Below are positions 1 to 6,350 of a DNA stretch of 6,350 nucleotides, piece after piece. Numbering within the stretch: position 1 is the stretch's first letter; each line of letters begins with the position of its first letter. A program made the translations under genes and the position numbers. The notes under the pieces were generated by a model. That model was not told the origin of the DNA, made no database searches, and saw only the letters and a list, made by a program, of their open reading frames with translations. Location: NCBI GenBank assembly GCA_937928175.1, contig CALFVP010000187.1, positions 1 to 6,350 on the forward strand, in the 5' to 3' direction. The stretch comes from an uncultured bacterium. Its GTDB lineage: Bacteria; Spirochaetota; Brevinematia; DTOW01.

Positions 1-2253
1 AAAATTTAGAAATACTAAAAACACAAGGATAAATGTTGCCAAAAATCCAATAATCGTATTTCTAGAAAAATCATATTTATTAACTTTTATACTGTAACTT
101 AGGTTTTGAGAAGGGACAAAATCACTGATGTCTTTTTCAATTAGTACGCTATTCTTTAAAACTTCTATCGGTAGCATTAGCAACATTTCAAACTCCCCAT
201 TATACTTTATATAGTTAGGAGTTACGAAAAACCTAGGAAGAGCATTAGAAATCTCATAAACAAAGATATTATGAGAAAAAGGTCTATCACTTTCTGACAA
301 ATACAGGTTATCAAACAAGTTTGTATAGTAATTTAAGATAGTCAATTTCTGAAATACTGGATCACTCGGATTTAATTCTGTCAAGAAATACCTTGTACCA
401 AATTTTGCCATAACATCAAAGTTAAAAGAAAAAATTAAAGGCAGTAATTTATCGTAACCCTCAAATAACCTTGATTGAGCAACAGTTTGTATAGTCTCAA
501 GACCATGATAAGGGAAAAGAAAAGTAAAATAATGGTTAGCTAATCCTGAATACATAGAAACCCTAGCTTGCTCAGTTTCAAGCTTACTTTTCAAAAAATT
601 AACTATGGAATTACTCGAATACAATTTCTTTGCATCAACTTCCTTAAACAAAGGTTTAACGACCAAAAACATGTTCACAAAAACAACAACTAAAAAAACT
701 AAAAAAACGCTTCCCAAAACTACTTCTTTTCTGTCAGAATTTCTAGAGGAAAAAATACCTGAGACAAGGTTAATAAACCAAAGTACAACTGTACCAACAA
801 AAACAAAAATAAAAGCATTTCCAATAGAATTAGCTATATTTTCAACTATCTTCAAAGATACATTGTAATCGTAACCTTGAGAATAATTAAAATACATAAC
901 TAATTCTGGCTTAACACCTAACACAACCAAATAAGACAAAAACAGTACCAAAGAATACAAAAACAAACTAAACAAAAACTTCCTATTACTAGAAGAATTT
1001 TTACCAAGTTCTCTTACAAAAGAATCAAAAGAAATTGATGATAAAATAACAATAGAGATTATAAATATATCCATCCATTTAGCTGGGACTCTAAATCTAT
1101 CAAAAAACGGTATCTGAATAAGAAGCCAAAATAACGTTGGGAAATACCTTGCAATAGAAAAAAGAAAAGCAAACAGTGCTACAAACAACCAAAAAATAAA
1201 ATGTCTTTTTCTATTCTTATCCCAAGTTTTAAAGTAAATAAAAGCAAGAATTAAAAAAGGTAAAACAAACACACCTGTATAACCATCTATACCGAGTCTG
1301 AAATTTCTCATACCTTGTTTAGTTTTATCGTATTCAAAATCTTGAGCAGCCCTACCCCAGTAAGGTAAATTAGGATCGTTTGAGAAATATCCAAACATAC
1401 CGGGAATAAGAAAATTCAATATTTCCTCTGGAGGGTAAGAAAACTGAACTAAAAATCTCCACTTAGACTCTGGATTTTTCTCATCAACACCAACTTGCTT
1501 AGCTTGAACAAATTCAAAAGATCCAACCACACTATTCAATGAAAACACAAAAAACACAACAAAAATAAGTAAAGGAATAGATATTAACCTAAAAAGTTCT
1601 TTTCTATCGTATTTCAGGAGATCCGAAATTTTACCAACTTTAGTAAAAGTAAGAAATATTATATAAGCACCCAAAACCAACCCAAAGTATACCGTTCTCT
1701 GTACATCAGTGAAAGATATACCCAAAGAAACACCAACAATAAATACAAGTACAAAAATCTTAAAAAAACTTAACTCTTTACTGTATATATACTTAGTTAC
1801 CCCTAAAGCTAGCAATATAAACCCTAGCGAACCATTCAAATGTCCCCCTAAAACTGAAAGTACCCCCATAGTAGTTAGTGAAATACTAACTGATCCAAAT
1901 AAAGAAGCCCAAACACTAATACCAGAACTCCTTAAAAAAATGTACATTCCAACAAAAGAAACAACAATATAAATAAATACATCAAAAATAGGGACCTTAT
2001 CGTAACCTATTATTTTACCAATCAAAATCGAAACGTTAAAAGGTACACCAACAGAATACCCTAAAAGGTAATTATTAACCCAATCTTTATTGAAGAATTT
2101 CCACATGCTTTCAGATAAATTCTTAATAACACCAATATTTCCATCTATACCATAGAAAGTTTTACCAGAAATAAGAGTTGGAAGTACGACAATGGAGGAA
2201 AAAATTATAACCAAAATCAACACAAAAACAAACTCTCTAAGAAAGTTTTTCAT
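1..2253 (-). CDS. YfhO-family polytopic membrane protein, probable GT-C-type glycosyltransferase (3' end beyond window)
   Basis: An uninterrupted frame of 751 codons starts at the ATG at 2253-2251 and is still open at base 1, so the C-terminus is missing. About a dozen hydrophobic segments are visible. The first spans residues 7-29 and is followed by a loop with Asp37 (Phe-Tyr-Gly-Ile-Asp-Gly), placed like the catalytic acid of GT-C enzymes. Family-like motifs include PPEE (274-277) leading into FLIPGMFGYF (281-290), PYWGR (297-301), and FDRFRVPAKW ending at residue 393. A mostly soluble part near residues 550-725 contains LPRFFVTP (672-679), and a final membrane helix covers about 733-751, so little is probably missing. 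Known: YfhO relatives act in glycosylation of envelope polymers such as lipoteichoic acid in Firmicutes. Inferred: transfer of a sugar from a lipid-linked donor outside the membrane; the acceptor is unknown. The start is preceded by only a weak ribosome site (GGGG). Confidence 0.85.
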   Translation of the reverse strand, partial: MKNFLREFVFVLILVIIFSSIVVLPTLISGKTFYGIDGNIGVIKNLSESMWKFFNKDWVNNYLLGYSVGVPFNVSILIGKIIGYDKVPIFDVFIYIVVSFVGMYIFLRSSGISVWASLFGSVSISLTTMGVLSVLGGHLNGSLGFILLALGVTKYIYSKELSFFKIFVLVFIVGVSLGISFTDVQRTVYFGLVLGAYIIFLTFTKVGKISDLLKYDRKELFRLISIPLLIFVVFFVFSLNSVVGSFEFVQAKQVGVDEKNPESKWRFLVQFSYPPEEILNFLIPGMFGYFSNDPNLPYWGRAAQDFEYDKTKQGMRNFRLGIDGYTGVFVLPFLILAFIYFKTWDKNRKRHFIFWLFVALFAFLFSIARYFPTLFWLLIQIPFFDRFRVPAKWMDIFIISIVILSSISFDSFVRELGKNSSSNRKFLFSLFLYSLVLFLSYLVVLGVKPELVMYFNYSQGYDYNVSLKIVENIANSIGNAFIFVFVGTVVLWFINLVSGIFSSRNSDRKEVVLGSVFLVFLVVVFVNMFLVVKPLFKEVDAKKLYSSNSIVNFLKSKLETEQARVSMYSGLANHYFTFLFPYHGLETIQTVAQSRLFEGYDKLLPLIFSFNFDVMAKFGTRYFLTELNPSDPVFQKLTILNYYTNLFDNLYLSESDRPFSHNIFVYEISNALPRFFVTPNYIKYNGEFEMLLMLPIEVLKNSVLIEKDISDFVPSQNLSYSIKVNKYDFSRNTIIGFLATFILVFLVFLNF

Positions 2254-2271
2254 ACCAATCCCCAAAAGAGT

Positions 2272-2301
2272 AGTTTAAACAAAGTACAAACACCAAATCA
2301 A
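2272..2301 (-). promoter_or_regulatory. Possible promoter of the YfhO-like gene
   Basis: On the minus strand, TTGATT (2301-2296) and TAAACT (2277-2272) are separated by 18 nt, each matching the sigma70 -35 and -10 consensus at four of six positions. The site lies 18 nt upstream of the start codon. The -35 sequence and spacing equal those of the stronger efp promoter candidate, which lends mild support. In DNA this AT-rich, chance matches are common. Confidence 0.3.
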
Positions 2302-2369
2302 TTTAAAAACTTTATTCGATAAACATAAGCGTTTTTGCTTTTTAAGGCTTGTAAAAAGTTTAGAATACC

Positions 2370-2398
2370 TTAAATAAAAGTTGATACAGTAGTATACT
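2370..2398 (+). promoter_or_regulatory. Possible carA promoter (-10 only is good)
   Basis: TATACT at 2393-2398 matches the -10 consensus at five of six positions, but the sequence 17 nt upstream (TTAAAT, 2370-2375) is a poor -35. Transcription from here would begin near 2405 and leave a leader of about 13 nt before the carA ATG. A second -10-like hexamer, TAGAAT, lies at 2361-2366 without a -35 at a normal distance. The rest of the 164-nt divergent spacer shows no attenuator, riboswitch or strong hairpin. Confidence 0.3.
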
Positions 2399-2417
2399 TT
2401 CTTAAAAAATTTCTCTC

Positions 2418-3503
2418 ATGGATTTTAGGAGAAATGCAGTTTTAATATTAAAGGATGGTACAACATTTTTTGGAAGATCCATTGGTTTTAAAGGAGAAAC
2501 TTGGGGAGAAGTTGTTTTTAACACAGGAATGACTGGTTATCAAGAGATACTTACAGATCCATCATATTACAGACAAATTGTAGTAATGACTTACCCTCAC
2601 ATAGGAAATTACGGAATAAACGAAAAAGATGTAGAATCAGATTCTCCTAAAGTTGCAGGTTTTGTAATGAGAGAAGTATGTGACTACCCCAGTAACTCAG
2701 AATCTCAAAAATCCATAAGAGAATACCTTATTGATAATAGGATAGTAGCAATAGATAGAGTTGACACTAGAAAACTTACAAGGCACATAAGAAACTACGG
2801 AGCAATGATGGGAATAATATCCCATAGAATAGATGAAATAGAAAAACTCAAAGAAGAAGTTAATAGACTACCAAACATGGAAGGTTTAGACCTTACAACT
2901 TACGTATCAACAACGAATCAAAAGGTAGTAATACCTGTAGAAAATCCAAAGTACAATATAGTAGCATTAGACTATGGAATAAAATGGAATATACTAAGAC
3001 TTTTTGCAGAGAGAAAAGCCAAAGTAACAATTCTGCCCTACAACATTTCAGAAGATGAAATACTAAAACTAAACCCAGATGGTATCTTTATATCGAATGG
3101 GCCAGGTGACCCAGCAGCAACAATTCACGCAATAAGACTAATATCAAAATTAATCGGTAAAAAACCAATGTTTGGGATATGTCTTGGACACCAACTGATA
3201 TCATTAGCACTAGGTGCAAAAACTTACAAACTAAAGTTTGGACACCATGCAGTAAATCACCCAGTAAAAAATCTAAAAACCGGAAAAGTTGAAATAACAT
3301 CACAAAATCACGGATTTGCCGTTGATATAAATACATTACCAAAAGAAGTAGAAGTATCGCATATAAACCTAAACGATAAATCTATAGAAGGAATAGTGTG
3401 TGAAAGCAAAAAAATAATGGCAGTACAATACCACCCAGAAGCTAGCCCCGGACCACATGACTCAAGCTACCTTTTTGATGAATTCTTAAAATTCATAGAA
3501 TAG
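2418..3503 (+). CDS. carA: Carbamoyl-phosphate synthase small (glutaminase) subunit
   Basis: This subunit hydrolyses glutamine and passes ammonia to the large subunit CarB, which makes carbamoyl phosphate for arginine and pyrimidine synthesis in the cytoplasm. The 361 residues comprise the CPSase small-chain N-terminal domain (about 5-140), with the signature GYQEILTDPSYYRQIV (40-55) and TYPHIGNYG (58-66), then a class I glutamine amidotransferase domain from about residue 178. The nucleophile is Cys255 in GICLGHQ. The oxyanion-loop motif SNGPGDP is at 226-232, SQNHGF at 295-300, and the catalytic His339 and Glu341 are in QYHPEA. All key residues are present, and the length is close to the roughly 380 usual for the family. 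The start agrees with the family N-terminus, yet no Shine-Dalgarno sequence precedes it; the bases before the ATG are TTTCTCTC. carB is not adjacent: the next gene, efp, is convergent and begins its stop codon 6 nt later. Confidence 0.98.
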   Translation: MDFRRNAVLILKDGTTFFGRSIGFKGETWGEVVFNTGMTGYQEILTDPSYYRQIVVMTYPHIGNYGINEKDVESDSPKVAGFVMREVCDYPSNSESQKSIREYLIDNRIVAIDRVDTRKLTRHIRNYGAMMGIISHRIDEIEKLKEEVNRLPNMEGLDLTTYVSTTNQKVVIPVENPKYNIVALDYGIKWNILRLFAERKAKVTILPYNISEDEILKLNPDGIFISNGPGDPAATIHAIRLISKLIGKKPMFGICLGHQLISLALGAKTYKLKFGHHAVNHPVKNLKTGKVEITSQNHGFAVDINTLPKEVEVSHINLNDKSIEGIVCESKKIMAVQYHPEASPGPHDSSYLFDEFLKFIE

Positions 3504-3509
3504 TATATT

Positions 3510-4073
3510 TTACTCTCTACCCAAATATTCAAACTTCTCAGTATCAACGAGTATAGTATCACCTGTTTTTATAAATCCTGGAACCATTATTTCAATTCCA
3601 CCTTCTATTAAAGCAGGTTTCCAAACACTCTTATCGGTACCAGAAGAAACTTCACCTGTCTGCTCAACTTTCACTGGTATCTTATCAGGTTTGTTTATAC
3701 CAATTGCTCTACCTTCATAAACAATAACTTCAACTTCTTCGTTTTCTTTAATGAAGTTACCAAACTTACCTAAAACAGAAGAAGGAATTTCATATTGATC
3801 GTAAGTGGATTCATCCATAAAGTAAAAAGTATCTTTTTCCTTGTATGAAAGAACACACTTAACGATCTGAACTTCTGGGACATCAACTTTATCCGATGGG
3901 TTAAATCTCTTATCATGATAACTACCTGTTGAAAGAACTACATACTTTACGTGTACTATAGAACCAAACTGTCCTCCTCCACTTTTCTTATCAACTTCAA
4001 CAACTCTACATAGCTCCCCATCTAACTTCAAAAAATCACCTTTATGGACTTCTGAAATTATTTTACTAGCCAT
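3510..4073 (-). CDS. efp: Elongation factor P with a loop lacking the modifiable basic residue
   Basis: EF-P binds between the ribosomal P and E sites and relieves stalling at proline runs. The 187 residues match the family length and three-domain plan: a KOW-like N-terminal domain (about 1-66), an OB domain (67-130) with FYFMDESTYDQYEIP (83-97) and VEVIVYEGR (114-122), and a C-terminal OB domain with the family signature from KPALIEGG through VPGFIKTGDTILVDT to EYLGR (152-186). The loop that in Escherichia coli reads KPGKGQAF, with Lys34 carrying the modification, reads KSGGGQFG here (30-37). The tip position is therefore Gly33, with Gln35 nearby; the nearest lysines, 29 and 30, are at the base of the loop. 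From memory, a divergent EF-P subgroup also has a glycine-rich loop and a tryptophan- or tyrosine-containing domain III like SVWKPA here, so this may be such a subtype. The start follows a good ribosome site and a near-consensus promoter. Confidence 0.95.
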   Translation of the reverse strand: MASKIISEVHKGDFLKLDGELCRVVEVDKKSGGGQFGSIVHVKYVVLSTGSYHDKRFNPSDKVDVPEVQIVKCVLSYKEKDTFYFMDESTYDQYEIPSSVLGKFGNFIKENEEVEVIVYEGRAIGINKPDKIPVKVEQTGEVSSGTDKSVWKPALIEGGIEIMVPGFIKTGDTILVDTEKFEYLGRE

Positions 4074-4084
4074 ATCACCACCCT
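4074..4084 (-). promoter_or_regulatory. efp: Ribosome binding site of efp
   Basis: The minus strand reads AGGGTGGTGAT directly before the efp ATG. It matches the complement of the 16S rRNA 3' end (AAGGAGGTGAT) at nine of eleven positions and supports the start at 4073. It is the only strong ribosome site among the four genes; with the predicted promoter, almost the entire 5' leader would consist of it. Confidence 0.7.
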
Positions 4085-4091
4085 AACATTT

Positions 4092-4121
4092 ATTATACCC
4101 TAATTCACTAATCACAATCAA
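4092..4121 (-). promoter_or_regulatory. efp: Near-consensus sigma70-type promoter of efp
   Basis: On the minus strand a perfect TATAAT (4097-4092) lies 18 nt downstream of TTGATT (4121-4116, four of six matches to TTGACA). Transcription would start near 4084-4086, giving a leader of about 11-13 nt. The site sits in the 59-nt gap after the protease stop codon. No terminator hairpin is visible in that gap, so efp may receive both its own transcript and read-through from the protease gene. Confidence 0.65.
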
Positions 4122-4132
4122 TAATTTTACAC

Positions 4133-6259
4133 CTACCTTATAACAACCATCTTTAAAGTTAAATTAAACTTAGATCCATAAATTTTAACTAAGTAAACTC
4201 CTGTTTTCATCCAACTATCAAAAACCAAAGGTACCCTGTTAAGTCCAGTAACTAAATTAACATTACCGAAAGTTTTAACAAAATTACCGTTGATATCGTA
4301 AATATCAATTTTCACAGTATCGTTTCCTTCGGATAACCTAAAGTTTAGAAAAGTAGAATTTTGACCATTATCCAACCTTAAAACATTTCCAGAAAACCAA
4401 ACAAGATTTTTAGGATCCCGAAGTGACTCAACAATAGATCTTACATTAACTTTTCCCCATCCCCAAGATTCGTCCCAAAATTTACCATTCTGATCGTAAA
4501 CACTAACCTCAGAGTAAGTTTTTAAATACTCTATTATATCAAACGAAGTAAACTTAGGGTTTATGCTAAGAAGAAGAGCACAAACACCAGATACAACAGG
4601 ACAAGCCATACTAGTTCCCATCATAGCAACGTAATTTCTATAGTTTGCATCAACATACCTACCCTCATAACTAGAAAAAGAGGAAAGAGGCGCAAAAACT
4701 AAAGCACCAGGAGCAGAAATATCTGGTTTTCGTCTACCATCTCTCGTTGGTCCTTTAGAAGAAAAATAAGATATATTATCATTCGTAAGCATTGAAAAAG
4801 TAACATTACCAGAAACAGACAAAAAACTATTCTTAGTAACGTAAGCAGAAACTGAAATAACATCATCTCTCAAAAATAGAGAATTCAATGAAAAATAATT
4901 ATCCCCATTCTTAAAGTAAGCAAACACTTCTCGAGAATAGTCAACCCACCCATGAACTAAAAAATTACCACCTAATGTCCTAAAAGAAATTTGCCAATCT
5001 CCATTAATTGAATTATTTCCCATAAACAAAACTTGAACATTTAGATCTCCATTGTAAACATTCGAAGACATAAAAATCCCTAAACTTGTCCCTGAATAAT
5101 AAGTCTGAAATTGAAAATTATCTGAAAAAGAAAACCAACCAAAATTGTAACCATCTGGACTAGTAACTTTAATATCGAAAGTTTTCCCCTTAGGTATCCA
5201 AAAATCACATACAACATTTCCAAGAACACTACCAAAATTTGAAATACTCAAAACAGCAGAAACAGGAACCAATGAAACAGTATTGGAGTAGTGAATTTTA
5301 CTGTGCCCACTATTTCCACCAGCAACAACAATAATATTTCCTTCCCTACCGTAATAATTTAATAAATCACCTAAAATCAAAGATTCCATATCTTTCCCAT
5401 CATGAGACCCTATGTTTAAACCAAGACTAAGGTTAATAACACAAGGTCTACCCATTGATTTAGCTTTCTTCATAACGTATTCTATACCAATCAAAATACC
5501 TCCTGTTGAAAAATCTGTTTTAACTACTACAATATCACTAGCTACTGAAATCCCCATATATTTACCATTACTTAATTTACCATTACCAGCGGCTATACCA
5601 GCAACATGTGTACCATGTCCATCATAATCCACAGATACAGAGTTATTCTTATCTATATCATTTTTTGAATACTCAACACCGTACCCCCACTCAGGGTTAT
5701 AAACGTTAGTAGTTTGATCTAAAATGTATAAAATCCTAGTACTTCCTGAGGAATTCTTAAAATCATCATGAGAAGCATCTATACCAGTATCAATAATACC
5801 AATTATAACATTCTTACCTTGAACTTCATCCTGACCGTAGTAATTATAAACGTAATCCAAATTTAACTTTTCCCTAACCACATCAAGAAAAGGAATTAAC
5901 TTTTTTGAAACTGTAGCATACTTAACAAAACTCTTGTTAGTAATGTTCAAAACCTCATCAACTGGAACCCTAACAACAGCAAACCTGTTACCAGGGAATC
6001 TCTTCAAAACGTACTCTCTCAAATCCCCCTCATGCTCAAACTCTACTATAAGATCAACAAAATCCCTATTCCCATAAACACTAAAAGAGTACAAATTTTT
6101 TAAATCATATCCTCCTATCCCCTTTTTGGAAAGGCTGTAAATCTTCAAAAACGTATAAACATCAGGTGAAAGATTGGAAAAACAATTTAAAGAAATAAAA
6201 AAAATCACCATTACTATAAAAAATCTCTTTACCACTTTAATAAAGTTAAATCCAAACAT
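4133..6259 (-). CDS. Secreted subtilisin-like serine protease (S8) with large catalytic-domain insertion and C-terminal sorting-like domain
   Basis: A 708-residue extracytoplasmic endopeptidase precursor. Counting from the ATG at 6259: a signal sequence covers residues 1-28 (basic KVVKR then FFIVMVIFFISL), possibly with a lipobox at Cys26. An inhibitor-like propeptide follows at about 60-130. The catalytic triad is Asp157 (IIDTG), His215 (DGHGTHVAG) and Ser550 (GTSMACP), with the oxyanion Asn316 (VVAGGNSG); all are intact. Asn316 and Ser550 are 234 residues apart, against 66 in subtilisin, so about 170 residues of beta-rich sequence (roughly 335-470) interrupt the domain before SSKGPTRDGRRKPDISAPG. 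Csp-type clostridial subtilases have a jelly-roll insertion at this place. The last 85 or so residues form an Ig-like domain with GVYLVKI and a basic end, LKMVVIR, resembling type IX secretion signals or FlgD-like Ig domains. A TTG immediately before the ATG is a possible but less likely start; no Shine-Dalgarno sequence is visible. Substrate and partner unknown. Confidence 0.95.
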   Translation of the reverse strand: MFGFNFIKVVKRFFIVMVIFFISLNCFSNLSPDVYTFLKIYSLSKKGIGGYDLKNLYSFSVYGNRDFVDLIVEFEHEGDLREYVLKRFPGNRFAVVRVPVDEVLNITNKSFVKYATVSKKLIPFLDVVREKLNLDYVYNYYGQDEVQGKNVIIGIIDTGIDASHDDFKNSSGSTRILYILDQTTNVYNPEWGYGVEYSKNDIDKNNSVSVDYDGHGTHVAGIAAGNGKLSNGKYMGISVASDIVVVKTDFSTGGILIGIEYVMKKAKSMGRPCVINLSLGLNIGSHDGKDMESLILGDLLNYYGREGNIIVVAGGNSGHSKIHYSNTVSLVPVSAVLSISNFGSVLGNVVCDFWIPKGKTFDIKVTSPDGYNFGWFSFSDNFQFQTYYSGTSLGIFMSSNVYNGDLNVQVLFMGNNSINGDWQISFRTLGGNFLVHGWVDYSREVFAYFKNGDNYFSLNSLFLRDDVISVSAYVTKNSFLSVSGNVTFSMLTNDNISYFSSKGPTRDGRRKPDISAPGALVFAPLSSFSSYEGRYVDANYRNYVAMMGTSMACPVVSGVCALLLSINPKFTSFDIIEYLKTYSEVSVYDQNGKFWDESWGWGKVNVRSIVESLRDPKNLVWFSGNVLRLDNGQNSTFLNFRLSEGNDTVKIDIYDINGNFVKTFGNVNLVTGLNRVPLVFDSWMKTGVYLVKIYGSKFNLTLKMVVIR

Positions 6260-6265
6260 CAAAAA

Positions 6266-6287
6266 ATTTCAATTTTAATCTTGAAAT
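6266..6287. repeat. 7-bp perfect inverted repeat upstream of the protease start
   Basis: ATTTCAA (6266-6272) and TTGAAAT (6281-6287) are perfect inverted copies around an 8-nt spacer. The element ends 6 nt before the protease ATG and occupies the place where a ribosome binding site would be expected. It could be a weak RNA hairpin or a protein-binding site. It has only one G-C pair in seven, so chance is a real alternative. The remaining sequence to the window edge (6288-6350) is non-coding and AT-rich, without a clear promoter. Confidence 0.35.
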
Positions 6288-6350
6288 CGAATCTAACTAA
6301 CAATAATAATCTTTTAAACAAAAACTTTAATTACAGTTTATGATAGTTGA

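Noticed and set aside
605..868. Plus-strand open frame of 87 codons, rich in Lys and Thr
   Set aside because: It lies antisense inside the continuous YfhO-like frame and its low-complexity Lys/Thr content reflects the reversed AT-rich coding strand.
1709..1972. Plus-strand open frame of 87 codons
   Set aside because: Also antisense to the YfhO-like gene, without ribosome site or recognisable motif.
2327..2345. AAGC-GTTTTT-GCTT followed by T residues, as a possible terminator in the divergent spacer
   Set aside because: The stem is only 4 bp and no gene ends here, since both flanking genes start from this spacer.
3088..3342. Minus-strand open frame inside carA
   Set aside because: It overlaps the most conserved part of the CarA amidotransferase domain and shows no independent coding signs.
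3496..3519. Bidirectional intrinsic terminator between carA and efp
   Set aside because: The stem is AT-rich, interrupted, and lacks a run of T on either side; it is described only as a weak hairpin.
5412..5627. Plus-strand open frame opposite the protease
   Set aside because: It is antisense to the catalytic His and Asn region, whose coding sense is certain.
6209..6211. Internal ATG of the protease (residue 17) as the true start
   Set aside because: It would remove the basic n-region KVVKR and leave a signal peptide without a positive charge.
6260..6262. TTG as the protease start codon
   Set aside because: It directly precedes an ATG and has no better ribosome site; the ATG at 6259 is simpler.
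1..6350. Preference for TAC over TAT tyrosine codons when the next base is G
   Set aside because: Hand counts in the two long minus-strand genes give about 15 TAC to 9 TAT before G, too few and too mild to claim without a genome-wide count.

Overview
This is a bacterial chromosomal segment. The genes are bacterial in type: a carbamoyl-phosphate synthase small subunit, a three-domain elongation factor P, a secreted subtilase and a YfhO-like membrane protein. The DNA is very AT-rich (by eye clearly under 40% GC). Arginine is written almost only as AGA or AGG; I read three CGN codons, all in the protease gene, and none in the other three. These traits would suit a low-GC and possibly thermophilic lineage. 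The protease ends in a domain resembling the Ig-like sorting domains of the Bacteroidetes/FCB group and related candidate phyla, but the sequence alone does not fix the taxon.

Layout: a long open frame on the minus strand (1-2253) runs off the left edge and encodes about 751 residues of a polytopic YfhO-family protein. A 164-nt divergent spacer separates it from carA (2418-3503, plus). carA converges on efp (3510-4073, minus) with only 6 nt between their stop codons. Upstream of efp on the same strand, 59 nt away, lies a 708-residue secreted subtilisin-like protease (4133-6259, minus). The last 91 nt are non-coding and hold a small inverted repeat just upstream of the protease start. There is no gene-free stretch over 300 nt, no RNA gene, no mobile element and no CRISPR array.

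The four genes do not look like one pathway. carA serves arginine and pyrimidine synthesis, and its partner carB is not in view. efp serves translation. The YfhO-like protein probably acts on cell-envelope glycopolymers, and the protease acts outside the cytoplasm. efp appears to have its own near-consensus promoter in the gap after the protease, although read-through from the protease is possible.

The most notable observation is that the EF-P loop which normally carries a modifiable lysine or arginine at its tip reads Ser-Gly-Gly-Gly-Gln-Phe-Gly, with no basic residue there. Next is the protease, whose catalytic domain is split by an insertion of about 170 residues, as in Csp-type subtilases, and which carries a C-terminal sorting-like domain. 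I found no convincing evidence of a wholly new multi-gene system.
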